The translations under genes were made by a program, and so were the position numbers. Below the pieces are notes generated by a model that was given only the letters and a program-made list of their open reading frames with translations, did not search any database and was not told where the DNA came from. Shown in pieces: positions 27,950-37,580 of a stretch of DNA of 64,000 nucleotides. Positions within the stretch are counted from its first letter, which is position 1. Each line of letters opens with the position of its first letter. This stretch comes from Azospirillum sp. TSH64 (GTDB taxonomy: Bacteria; Pseudomonadota; Alphaproteobacteria; Azospirillales; Azospirillaceae), in NCBI RefSeq assembly GCF_003116035.1, contig NZ_LGQW01000015.1, forward strand, positions 3,532,065 to 3,596,064, given 5' to 3'.

Positions 27950-28765
27950 ATGGCAAAGATCGAACGTGGCATCGCGCTGGTGACGGGCGCATCGTCCGGC
28001 ATCGGCCACGCGGCGGCCAAGGCCCTGCAGGCCGCAGGATTCGATGTGTTCGGAACCAGCCGTCACGCGGATGCCGAAGGCCCCGAGGGCGTCACCATGC
28101 TGACCTGCGACGTCACCGACGACGCTTCCGTGGCCGCGCTGGTCGATGAGGTGCTGGACGACGCCGGCCGCATCGATCTGCTGGTCAACAATGCCGGCGT
28201 CGGGCTTTTCGGCGGTGCGGAGGAGTCCTCGCTCACCCAGGCGAAGGCGTTGTTCGACGTGAACATGTTCGGCGTCATCCGCATGACCAACGCCGTGCTG
28301 CCGATCATGCGGCGCCAGAAAAGCGGCAGGATCGTCAATCTCAGCTCGGCGCACGGATTCATTCCGGCCCCCTATTTCGCACTCTACGCGGCGACGAAAC
28401 ATGCGGTGGAGGGGTACTCCCAATCGCTTGACCATGAACTGCGCACGCTCGGCATCCGGGTGACGCTGGTCGAGCCCGCCTACACCCGGACCTCGTTCGA
28501 CGGGAACCTCTTCAAGCCGGACCGCTCGCTCGACGCCTATGCGTCCGCGCTTGCCGGCGTGACCGTGGCCGTCGAGGACGCGATCGGGAAGGGCGACACG
28601 CCCGAGACCATCGCCGAAACCATCGTCAAGGCCGCGACGGACTCCGATCCGAAGCTGCGCTACCCGGCGGGGAAACTGGCCCGGCAGGTCAGCCTCCTGC
28701 GCCGCTTCGTCCCGGCCGCCGCCTTCGACAAGAGCCTGCGCAAGATGCTGCGGCTGCCGGTCTGA
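27950..28765 (+). CDS. Short-chain dehydrogenase/reductase
   Basis: 271 residues from the ATG at 27950 (AGGAAGAAAGAG upstream). The Rossmann motif TGASSGIG (about 14-21), NNAG (about 80-83), the catalytic Ser in NLSSAHG and YAATK (Tyr-Lys pair, about 147-151) are all present, so it is a classical SDR expected to be active with NAD(P)H. The length and C-terminus fit the oxidoreductase group often found beside TetR-controlled efflux genes. The substrate is unknown. It is divergent from the RND operon and shares its operator; the MATE gene follows 51 bp downstream. Confidence 0.9.
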   Translation: MAKIERGIALVTGASSGIGHAAAKALQAAGFDVFGTSRHADAEGPEGVTMLTCDVTDDASVAALVDEVLDDAGRIDLLVNNAGVGLFGGAEESSLTQAKALFDVNMFGVIRMTNAVLPIMRRQKSGRIVNLSSAHGFIPAPYFALYAATKHAVEGYSQSLDHELRTLGIRVTLVEPAYTRTSFDGNLFKPDRSLDAYASALAGVTVAVEDAIGKGDTPETIAETIVKAATDSDPKLRYPAGKLARQVSLLRRFVPAAAFDKSLRKMLRLPV

Positions 28766-28816
28766 TCCCGTTTTTGGGAACAAACCCGTCACATCCGCTG
28801 CAAGGAAGGAGAGACC

Positions 28817-30241
28817 ATGACCGCCCTGTCCCGTCGGGAGGGTCCGGCGACGCCGGCGCCCACCTACAAAGTGCCGCCCGGCGTTCTCGACGGGCCGGTG
28901 GTGCCGACGATGCTCCGCCTGGCGGTCCCGACGACCCTGGTGCTGGTCGTCCAGACGCTGGTCGGGGTGGCCGAGACCTGGTTTGTCGGCTTTCTCGGGA
29001 CCGATGCGCTCGCCGGAGTCGCCCTGGTCTTTCCCGTGCTCATGCTCATGCAGATGATGGCGAATGGCGGCATCGGCGGCGGCGTCTCCTCGGCCGTCGC
29101 GCGGGCCTTGGGGGCGAAACGCCACGAGGATGCCGAAGCGCTGCTCTGGCACGCGGTCGTCCTGGCCGGCGCATTCGGCCTGCTCTTCACCGTGGCGGCT
29201 CTTCTCGCCGGACCGATCCTCTATCGGGCGATGGGAGGAACCGGACCGGCGCTGACGGCGGCGCTCGCCTATTCCGGGGCCGTGTTCGCCGGCTCCATTC
29301 CGGTCTGGCTCACCGCCCTGCTGTCGTCGGCCCTTCGCGGTGCCGGGAATGTGAGGGTGCCGGCGCTCGTGATCTCGGCCGGCACCGTGCTCCTCCTCCT
29401 GCTGTCGCCGGTCCTGATCTTCGGATGGGGCCCCTTTCCCCGTCTCGGCGTTGCCGGCGGCGGGGTTGCGGTGGTCGTCTACTACCTGGTCGCGGCGCTT
29501 GCGCTGACACTGTATCTGCGCTCTTCACGGAGCCTGCTGAAGCTCAGGGCCGTTCCCCTGCGCGCCCGCCTGTTCAAGGATATCCTCGGGGTCGGCTTCC
29601 TGTCGGCGATCGGCACCGTCCAGGTCAATCTCACCGTCACCCTCGTCACCGCCGCGGTCGGCCGGTTCGGCGCCGATGCCATCGCCGGGTACGGCATCGC
29701 CTCGAGGCTCGATTACATCCAGATTCCGCTGATCTTCGGGCTCGGCACCGCCTTGGTCACCATGGTCGGCCACAACATCGGGGCCGGGCAGCCGGCGCGG
29801 GCGCGCAGCATAGCCTGGAGCGGTGCCGCCATCGCCTTCGGGATGACCGAGGCCATCGGCCTTGCCGCCACACTCTGTCCGCAAGCCTGGATCGGCCTGT
29901 TCAGTGACGAGCCCCAGGTACTGGCGATGGGCACCCTCTATCTGCGGACCGTGGCGCCGGTTTACGGCGCGGTCGGGTTGGGGCTGGCGCTCTATTTCGC
30001 CAGCCAGGGAGCCAAGCGCGTCCTGTTTCCCGTCCTGGCCGGCACCGTCCGCATGATCGTCGCCGCCGTCATCGGCTGGGCGGCGGTGATCTGGTTCGGT
30101 GCCGGACTGTCGACCCTGTTCCAGATCACCGCCCTGGCCGCGCTCTCATATGGGCTTCTGACGGCCGCCGCGATGATGGGGGGTGCCTGGGGCCGGCATC
30201 ACGCGTCCCATCCGCCAGTTCGGAGACGTCCTGCGGAGTAG
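28817..30241 (+). CDS. MATE-family multidrug efflux transporter
   Basis: 474 residues with about 12 membrane helices in two homologous halves (MatE domains about 30-190 and 255-415). Motifs such as VQTLVGVAETWFVGFLG and GYGIASRLDYIQIPLIFGLGTALVTMVGHNIGAG are typical of the DinF/NorM-like group, which couples drug export to sodium or protons. GGAAGGAGAG precedes the ATG. It probably belongs to the same transcript as the SDR gene. A second MATE gene of a different subtype lies at 62302. Confidence 0.92.
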   Translation: MTALSRREGPATPAPTYKVPPGVLDGPVVPTMLRLAVPTTLVLVVQTLVGVAETWFVGFLGTDALAGVALVFPVLMLMQMMANGGIGGGVSSAVARALGAKRHEDAEALLWHAVVLAGAFGLLFTVAALLAGPILYRAMGGTGPALTAALAYSGAVFAGSIPVWLTALLSSALRGAGNVRVPALVISAGTVLLLLLSPVLIFGWGPFPRLGVAGGGVAVVVYYLVAALALTLYLRSSRSLLKLRAVPLRARLFKDILGVGFLSAIGTVQVNLTVTLVTAAVGRFGADAIAGYGIASRLDYIQIPLIFGLGTALVTMVGHNIGAGQPARARSIAWSGAAIAFGMTEAIGLAATLCPQAWIGLFSDEPQVLAMGTLYLRTVAPVYGAVGLGLALYFASQGAKRVLFPVLAGTVRMIVAAVIGWAAVIWFGAGLSTLFQITALAALSYGLLTAAAMMGGAWGRHHASHPPVRRRPAE

Positions 30242-30274
30242 GTCGAGGTGGAGAATTGTGTCGGTCATCCATAT

Positions 30275-30308
30275 CTCCTATAGATGTCAGTCGAAATCTA
30301 AATAGGAG
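30275..30308. promoter_or_regulatory. Third copy of the TetR-type operator, with flanking inverted repeat
   Basis: The 23-bp element TATAGATGTC-N6-AATCTAA (30279-30301) matches the pair at 27815-27865. It is flanked by CTCCTA/TAGGAG arms (30275-30280, 30303-30308) and ends 6 bp before the TetR ATG, so it indicates autoregulation. The TAGGAG arm also serves as the ribosome binding site. Confidence 0.7.
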
Positions 30309-30314
30309 CATACC

Positions 30315-30893
30315 ATGCGTGTGAGTCGCGTTCAGGCTGAGGAAAACCGGCAGACCGTGATCAACGTGGCGAGCCGTCTTTTTCGGGAGCACGGTTTCGA
30401 CGGCATCGGTCTCAAGGATTTGATGGAGGCGGCGGGCCTGACCCAGGGTGCCTTCTACAAGCAGTTCGCCTCTAAGGAGGATTTGGCGGCTCAGGCGTCG
30501 ACGCGGGCGTTGGAGAGCGCTTACTGCCGATGGACGGCGGCGGCCACAGCAAATCCAGAGGATCCGCTTGGCCCGGTGATCGGCTTCTATCTCAGCGCCG
30601 GGCACCGCGAGGAAAAGACCGACGGTTGCCCAATCGTGGCGCTCGGTTCCGACGCCGCCAGACACGGCGCCGCGGTGAAGACGTCGTTCGAAGCCGGGAT
30701 CAGGGCTCATCTCGACATCCTCGAACGGCTGATTTCGGAAACGCAGGGCGAAGAGTTCAAAAGCAAGGCGATGGCAATTCTTTCACTGATGGTCGGTGCG
30801 CTGACGCTCTCGCGTGTCGTCAACGATCCCGGCCTTGCTCAGGCCTTTCTGGATACGGCTGCTGCGCAGGTCCGAAATATTGCCGCCGCGTGA
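30315..30893 (+). CDS. TetR-family repressor, likely regulator of the RND/SDR genes
   Basis: 192 residues. HTH at about 10-56 (ENRQTVINVASRLFREHGFDGIGLKDLMEAAGLTQGAFYKQFASKEDL) with a C-terminal helical ligand domain containing GCPIVALGSD, a motif of the TetR subgroup that often controls efflux and dehydrogenase genes. The operator overlapping its start recurs twice before the RND/SDR genes 2.4 kb away, which makes it the best candidate regulator of those genes. Confidence 0.9.
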   Translation: MRVSRVQAEENRQTVINVASRLFREHGFDGIGLKDLMEAAGLTQGAFYKQFASKEDLAAQASTRALESAYCRWTAAATANPEDPLGPVIGFYLSAGHREEKTDGCPIVALGSDAARHGAAVKTSFEAGIRAHLDILERLISETQGEEFKSKAMAILSLMVGALTLSRVVNDPGLAQAFLDTAAAQVRNIAAA

Positions 30894-30940
30894 CCGGGCA
30901 TGACCACACCGTGAACTGGTCGATCGGAGGGTGTTTGACC

Positions 30941-31564
30941 ATGCCAGCAGGTACATCCGCCCGGCGGACCGCAATCCTGACGATCGCCGGCAGAACCTTT
31001 CTTCGGCAGGGCTATGCCGATGCCTCGATGGATGGTATCGCCGCCGAGGTGGGCGGCTCCAAGAGCACCCTCTATCGGTATTTCCCTTCCAAAGCGGCGC
31101 TGTTCGCAGCCTATGTCGAGGAAATCGGGACGTTGACCTGGTCCGCCCTTGCCGCTGTACAGGTGGAGGAAAAGGGAACCGAGGCTGTGCTGGAGGACAC
31201 GGCGCGGGCCTATCTGGACTTGATACTGTCTCCTTCAGCGCTTGCCGTGACCCGCCTCGTGATGGCTGAAACCGGTCGTTTCCCGGAGATCGGCCGCATC
31301 TTCTACGAGCGCGGAATTCGGCGCGCGGAGAGTCAGATCGCAGCCATATTGCAGCGTTTGGCAGAGCGGAGCGACAAACCCGGCTGGGACTTTCTGGCAC
31401 TGCCCGGCGCTGCTGCTCATTTCCGGGCTCTCTGTGAAGCCGGTCTGCATGAGGAATGCCTGTGGGGTGTATTCGAATCGGCTTCCCCGGAGGATGTCGG
31501 CAGCGTCGCCCAGCAGGCGGTCGCCCGCTTCCTGCGAGGCTGTCTGAGACAAGTATATCTCTGA
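30941..31564 (+). CDS. TetR/AcrR-family regulator
   Basis: 207 residues from the ATG at 30941, with GGAGG 11 bp upstream. HTH at about 9-55 (RRTAILTIAGRTFLRQGYADASMDGIAAEVGGSKSTLYRYFPSKAALF) and an AefR/TetR_C-like C-terminal domain with the motif LVMAETGRFPEI. It starts 45 bp after the previous TetR gene. Its target is unclear; no copy of its own operator was recognised. Confidence 0.87.
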   Translation: MPAGTSARRTAILTIAGRTFLRQGYADASMDGIAAEVGGSKSTLYRYFPSKAALFAAYVEEIGTLTWSALAAVQVEEKGTEAVLEDTARAYLDLILSPSALAVTRLVMAETGRFPEIGRIFYERGIRRAESQIAAILQRLAERSDKPGWDFLALPGAAAHFRALCEAGLHEECLWGVFESASPEDVGSVAQQAVARFLRGCLRQVYL

Positions 31565-31676
31565 TTTTCAAAATAATGAGAAGAAACGGACGGAATTTTC
31601 CCGTATATCCGTCAAAGGCTGATAGTGCGAACAGTCTGATCTGGAAAGACCGGAAAGTCGCGGAGGTGAGAGACAA

Positions 31677-31895
31677 GTGCCTGAAGCGGCAAGCTCGCCA
31701 TCAGTCGGAAATGTGGGAGCCTACAGCCGAAATGCTCCACTTGCTCATGCCGGTTTCCGATGGTTTGGCGTCACTGAATTTACGATTGGTCATTACGTCA
31801 AAGACGACGGCAAGGTCATTGCCTGTGCTGGACTCATTTTTGAAATGAAACGGCAAAGTTCCGACACGCTAATCAATGATTTTGTGCCTTTATAG
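31677..31895 (+). CDS. Possible small protein, unknown
   Basis: 72 codons starting with GTG, with a good GGAGG (31662-31666) ten bases upstream. The product has no recognisable motif, signal or membrane segment. It could be a remnant of a longer gene broken by the IS activity nearby. It is kept only because of the ribosome site. Confidence 0.3.
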   Translation: MPEAASSPSVGNVGAYSRNAPLAHAGFRWFGVTEFTIGHYVKDDGKVIACAGLIFEMKRQSSDTLINDFVPL

Positions 31896-31974
31896 CCGTC
31901 AAAGCTTGGGACGGAACTCGCACTCTGGGTGCATAAAACACACACAGGCTGGCGGCCTGACACGAACCTGAAAC

Positions 31975-32021
31975 AAGCTTATTCCAGCCGCCGAACTGTC
32001 CGGGAAACGGGGCCATCTCAC
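31975..32021. mobile_element. Solo IS end, copy 3, just upstream of the chimeric gene
   Basis: AAGCTT (31975-31980), TTCCAGCCGC, then CTGTCCGGGAAACGGGG (31996-32012) and CATCTCA, matching the ends at 9247 and 21211. No transposase remains beside it. It lies about 130 bp before the chimera start. Confidence 0.55.
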
Positions 32022-32153
32022 ATGAATACGGGATGTCCCATAGGTAGAACGGGCCATACACTCCTCCCCAAAATTGATGAAACCTATGCCGTCCGGATCA
32101 TCCTGGCGGAGGCGATCATCGACGGCGGCTGAGCGAATGGGAGCGTCGGCAGC

Positions 32154-33245
32154 ATGACCTGGAAGGGGTGGTTGAGCGTCATTCTGAGCACGAGCAGCTT
32201 GACCAGCCTGTTGGTCCTGAACGGCCCGCTGTCGGCGCAAACCCTTCCGACCGGCGGGGGATTCGTGGCGGGAAGCGGCGGCATCGCCACCACCGGCGCG
32301 ACCATGACCGTCACCCAGCAAGGCAGCCGTGGCATCGTCAACTGGAACGGCTTTTCCATCGGCCAAGGCGCCAAGGTCGCGTTCGAGAATGGCAGCGGCG
32401 CCACCCTCAACCGGGTCGGCGGCGGCAATCCGTCGGCGATCGCCGGTTCGCTGACCGCCACCGGCTCGGTTTATCTGATCAACCCCGCCGGGGTGGTGGT
32501 CGGCCCCACCGGCACCGTGACCACCGGCGGCAGTTTCGTCGCCAGCACCCATGACGTGCCCAGCGACGATTTCATGTCGGCCAAGCCGTTGACCTTCAAG
32601 GGCGACAGCACGGCCAAGGTGGAAAATCTCGGCGCCATCTCTTCGTCCGGCGGCGACGTCCTGCTGATCGCCCGCGAGGTGTCCAACAAGGGAAGCTTGT
32701 CCGCGCCGAATGGAACCGCCGCCCTTGCCGGCGGACATGAGGTGCTGCTGACCGAAGGGGGCGACAGCCGGCGGGGACGGGTGCTGGTGCGGGCCGGAAC
32801 CGGCCAGGTCGACAACCAGGGAACCGGAATCGGGCCGGACCGCCTTGCGTTGCTGTGCCACAGCCCCGATCATTTCAGTCATCTGAACAGCTATGGCGAG
32901 ATCGACATCGCGCTCGATCCCATTCCCTACAACGGCACCACGACCACTTGCGAGGCGTTGTGGATGGGCGTGCCGGTGCTGACGCTCCCCGGTGATCGCC
33001 ATGCCGCGCGGGTGGGCGCCAGCCTGTTGACCACCGCCGGTCTGACCGGCTGGATTGCCGCCGATGAGGAGGATTTCGTGGCCAAGGCGGTGGCTCTGGC
33101 TGCCGATCCCGATCATCTGGCGACGGTTCGCCAAGGACTGCGCGGTCGTCTGATCGCGTCGGATCTGTGCGATGCCCAACGATTTGCCGAGCGGTTCGAG
33201 GCGATGTGCCTTTCCGTGGTGCAATCTCGTTCGCAACAGGATTGA
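32154..33245 (+). CDS. Chimera: TPS adhesin secretion domain fused to the C-terminus of a GT41/OGT-type glycosyltransferase
   Basis: 363 residues. Residues 1-28 are a signal peptide ending in LSAQ. Residues about 30-222 are a full TPS domain (FSIGQGA, GATLNRV, LINPAGVV, GGSFVAST, LLIAREV) nearly parallel to the start of the adhesin at 1-4886. After about residue 223 (near 32820-32840) the sequence changes abruptly to the UDP-GlcNAc-binding end of the OGT/SPINDLY family: DIALDPIPYNGTTTTCEALWMGVPVLTLPG, then RVGASLL. Only about 135 residues of the transferase remain, so catalysis is unlikely. The frame is intact across the junction. It most likely arose by deletion between an adhesin gene and a neighbouring glycosyltransferase gene. 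It may be expressed and exported, or be a decaying relic. Confidence 0.8.
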   Translation: MTWKGWLSVILSTSSLTSLLVLNGPLSAQTLPTGGGFVAGSGGIATTGATMTVTQQGSRGIVNWNGFSIGQGAKVAFENGSGATLNRVGGGNPSAIAGSLTATGSVYLINPAGVVVGPTGTVTTGGSFVASTHDVPSDDFMSAKPLTFKGDSTAKVENLGAISSSGGDVLLIAREVSNKGSLSAPNGTAALAGGHEVLLTEGGDSRRGRVLVRAGTGQVDNQGTGIGPDRLALLCHSPDHFSHLNSYGEIDIALDPIPYNGTTTTCEALWMGVPVLTLPGDRHAARVGASLLTTAGLTGWIAADEEDFVAKAVALAADPDHLATVRQGLRGRLIASDLCDAQRFAERFEAMCLSVVQSRSQQD

Positions 33246-33267
33246 AGGGGCTGACGCTGCTCGAAGC

Positions 33268-33327
33268 GGAGAGGACCCGGCCGCGGACCGAGGCCGCGGC
33301 GGGCGGTTCACCCGCCGGGGCCTCTCC
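33268..33327. terminator. Long hairpin between convergent genes
   Basis: GGAGAGG (33268-33274) pairs with CCTCTCC (33321-33327), and the inner CCGGC/GCCGG also pair. It lies between the chimera stop and the stop of the ABC-2 permease, so it probably works in both directions. Confidence 0.45.
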
Positions 33328-33357
33328 TTGCCCGCGTCGGGCGACGCCGGTGACCGG

Positions 33358-34115
33358 TCAGTTCTTCAGCTTGTAGCCCGTGCGGAAAATCCACCATACG
33401 ACGGCAAGGCAGATCGCCAGCAACAGGGCGGTCATGCCGAGGCTCAATCCGACGGGCATGTCGGCGGCGCCGTAGAAGCTCCAGCGGAAGCCGCTCACCA
33501 GATAGACGACCGGATTGAATAGGGTGACCGTCTGCCAGAACGGCGGCAGCATGTTGATCGAATAGAAGCTCCCGCCCAGGAAGGCGAGCGGCGTCACGAT
33601 CAGCATCGGCACGATCTGCAGCTTTTCCCAGCCGTCGGCCCAGATGCCCAGAATGAAGCCGAGCAGGCTGAAGGTCACCGATGTCAGCACGAGGAAGGCG
33701 ACCATCCAGACCGGGTGGGCGATGGAGAAATCCACGAACAGCCGCGCCGTCAGCAGGATCAGCGTTCCAAGGATGAGGGACTTGGTCGCCGCCGCGCCGA
33801 CATAGCCGATCACCGTCTCTAAGGCAGAGACGGGGGCCGACAGCAGCTCGTAGATCGTGCCGGAATAGCGCGGCATGTAGATGCCGAAGGACGCGTTCGA
33901 CACGCTTTCCGTCAGCACCGACATCATGACGAGGCCGGGGACGAGGAACGCGCCGTAGCTGACGCCCTCGATCGATGCGAAACGCCCGCCGATCGCCGCC
34001 CCGAAGACGACGAAATACAGCGAGGTGGAGATCACCGGGCCGGCGATGCTCTGCGCCAGCGTGCGCCAGGTGCGGGCCAGCTCGAAGAGATAGATGGCCT
34101 TGATCGCATGAAGGT

Positions 34116-34119
<4 letters not shown>
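33358..34119 (-). CDS. ABC-2 type permease (YadH-like)
   Basis: 253 residues from the ATG at 34119, overlapping the ATPase stop (ATGA). Six membrane helices, with the ABC-2 motif near the fifth ([27 protein letters not shown]). Length and sequence style fit the YadH/NodJ group of exporters (E. coli YadH has 256 residues). It forms a transporter with the upstream ATPase; the substrate is unknown, with lipo-oligosaccharides or drugs typical in relatives. Confidence 0.9.
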
Positions 34120-35042
<923 letters not shown>

Positions 35043-35128
35043 ATCTTTCCTCGGCTTGGGGCCAATTCCCGGCTGCGGACGCCACCAGGGCGGGGCCACC
35101 ATAGCGCTCCGCGGCGCCCGGCGGAATT

Positions 35129-36750
35129 TTACCTGCGTGGTAGGACCCGGCGCAGGGCGACCTCGAACAGCGCGCCGCGGTCCGACGGCAGCAGGGCGAT
35201 GCTTCCGCCATGGGCCTCCACCAGCCCCCGCGCGATGGTGAGACCGAGACCGGTGCCGCTGCGGTCGCGCGCGGTGGTGAAGAAGGGGACGAAGACGCGG
35301 TCGGCATTGGCCGGCGAGATGCCCGGCCCGTCGTCGGCAACCCGCAGGATCGCCCGCCCGCCCTCGGCCCGCAGGGTGACGGTCACCCGCGCGTCGGCGC
35401 CGGCATGGTGCCTCGCATTTTCGATCAGGTTCGCCAGGACGCTTTCCAGGGAGTCCTGCCCGATGGCGACCGGCAGCGAGGCCGGCAGCGACGCGTCCGC
35501 GCCATGACGCTCGGCCAGACGGGCGGCGACCGGCACGGCGTCGGTCACCGCGGCGTCGGTCACGGTCATCACGTCGGCACGGGCCAGCTCCAGTAGGCGG
35601 CGGACGAGGCGGGACAGCCGTCCGGCCTCGGCGTCCATGTTGGCGAGGAAGCGGTCGCGGTCTTCGGCCGGCATGCTGTCCATATGGTCGCGCAGCAACT
35701 CGACGGTGCCGCGGATGGTCGTCAGCGGCGTCTTGAACTCGTGCGAGACATGGGCGGCGAAGTCGCGGATATAGTCGGCCCGCTCCTCCAGCGTGCTGGC
35801 CATCCGGGTCAGCGCGTCCGACAGTTCGGCGACCTCGCGCACCACCGGGCGGGGCAGCGGGACCATCACGCCCCGTTCGCCGTCCGCCGTGCGCTTCGCC
35901 AAGCCCGTGACCGCGCGCAGCGGGCGGGCGATGGCGACCGTCCCCAGCCGCGCCAGCACCCCCACCGACACCAGCAGCAGCACCGCCAGCCCGGCGAGGT
36001 GCCAGCGCTTGCCGTAGAGGGTGTCGGCGATGCTGCGCGGCGTGCGCGACACCACCACCACGCCGACGACGCGCCCGTCGTCGAGCACCGGCTGGGCGGT
36101 GAAGACCCGCACCGACCGGCTGCGGTCCGGCACGGCCGGGCTGTCCGACCCGGACCGGTAGCTCACCCTGTCGTGACTTGTGCGTTCGCGCAGGACGCTG
36201 GCGGCCTCGCCGGCCAGGGCGCGGCGGACCTCGTCCTGCCGTTCCAGGGACAGGCCCATCTCCTCGCCGGTGCTGGCGACGACCACGCCCCGGCGGTCGG
36301 TGACCCGCATGCCGGCCAGGGTGATGCGCTGCGCCTCGCGCAGGATCGGGCCGAGCGTCGCTCCGGCCATGGCGGCGGACGGGTCGCTCGCCATCGCCGG
36401 GACCGGATCGGGGGCGGGGGGAAGGATCGGATCCTCGGCAAGGTCGAGGCTGGCGAACCGCGGCGTCCAGGGCGGATCGAAGCCCGGCGGGCGTGTCCAG
36501 GCCGGATCCACCGGGGGGCCGAGCGCCTCCGCCTGTCCGCCGGCCCGGCGCCAGGCGTCGCGGTAGAAGGCCGCCACCACCCCGGCCTGGGCGATCAGTT
36601 CGGATTCGGTCTGGCGGATCAGGGCGCTTTCGTAGAGACGCAGGATCCACAGGCCGCTCAGCGGCAGCACCAGCGCCGCCACCGTCATGACCAGCAGAAC
36701 GGTTCCGATGGACGGCCGCCGCGCGGATGGCGACCTCCCGAAAGGCGACC

Positions 36751-36754
<4 letters not shown>
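35129..36754 (-). CDS. creC: CreC-like sensor histidine kinase
   Basis: 541 residues. Two membrane helices (about 16-40 and 250-272) enclose a periplasmic domain of about 210 residues that contains a CreC-like segment ([24 protein letters not shown]). Then HAMP, HisKA ([19 protein letters not shown]) and HATPase with [16 protein letters not shown] and GTGLGLTIA. The loop is longer than in E. coli CreC (474 residues in total), with a Pro-rich insert at about 80-120. Translationally coupled (ATGA) to the response regulator and next to creD. The name rests mostly on that neighbourhood; a ChvG-like kinase is the alternative. Confidence 0.75.
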
Positions 36755-37443
<689 letters not shown>

Positions 37444-37467
37444 GGCAGCGCAAGCCTATCCGATAAT

Positions 37468-37506
37468 CTGCACAAGTTCTGCACGGAGATTCCTTCCCGG
37501 CTGCAC
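37468..37506. promoter_or_regulatory. Phased CTGCAC repeats between creB and creD (cre-tag-like)
   Basis: CTGCAC starts at 37468, 37479 and 37501, spaced 11 and 22 bp. E. coli CreB binds TTCAC repeats with the same 11-bp spacing (known). That these serve the local regulator is inference. Confidence 0.5.
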
Positions 37507-37580
37507 AACCGCGTCATCGCCGCGGCATGCCGGGACGCCACGCTGGGGGCCTGTCTCCCTTCCCCTCGTGGAGTGTCCGA

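Larger units (their letters stand above)
31565..32153. other. Gap with one doubtful small gene and an IS end
   Basis: About 590 bp between the TetR gene and the chimera. It is AT-richer on the left (31565-31700). It contains the doubtful 72-codon gene at 31677 and the IS end at 31975; nothing else is recognisable. Confidence 0.5.
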
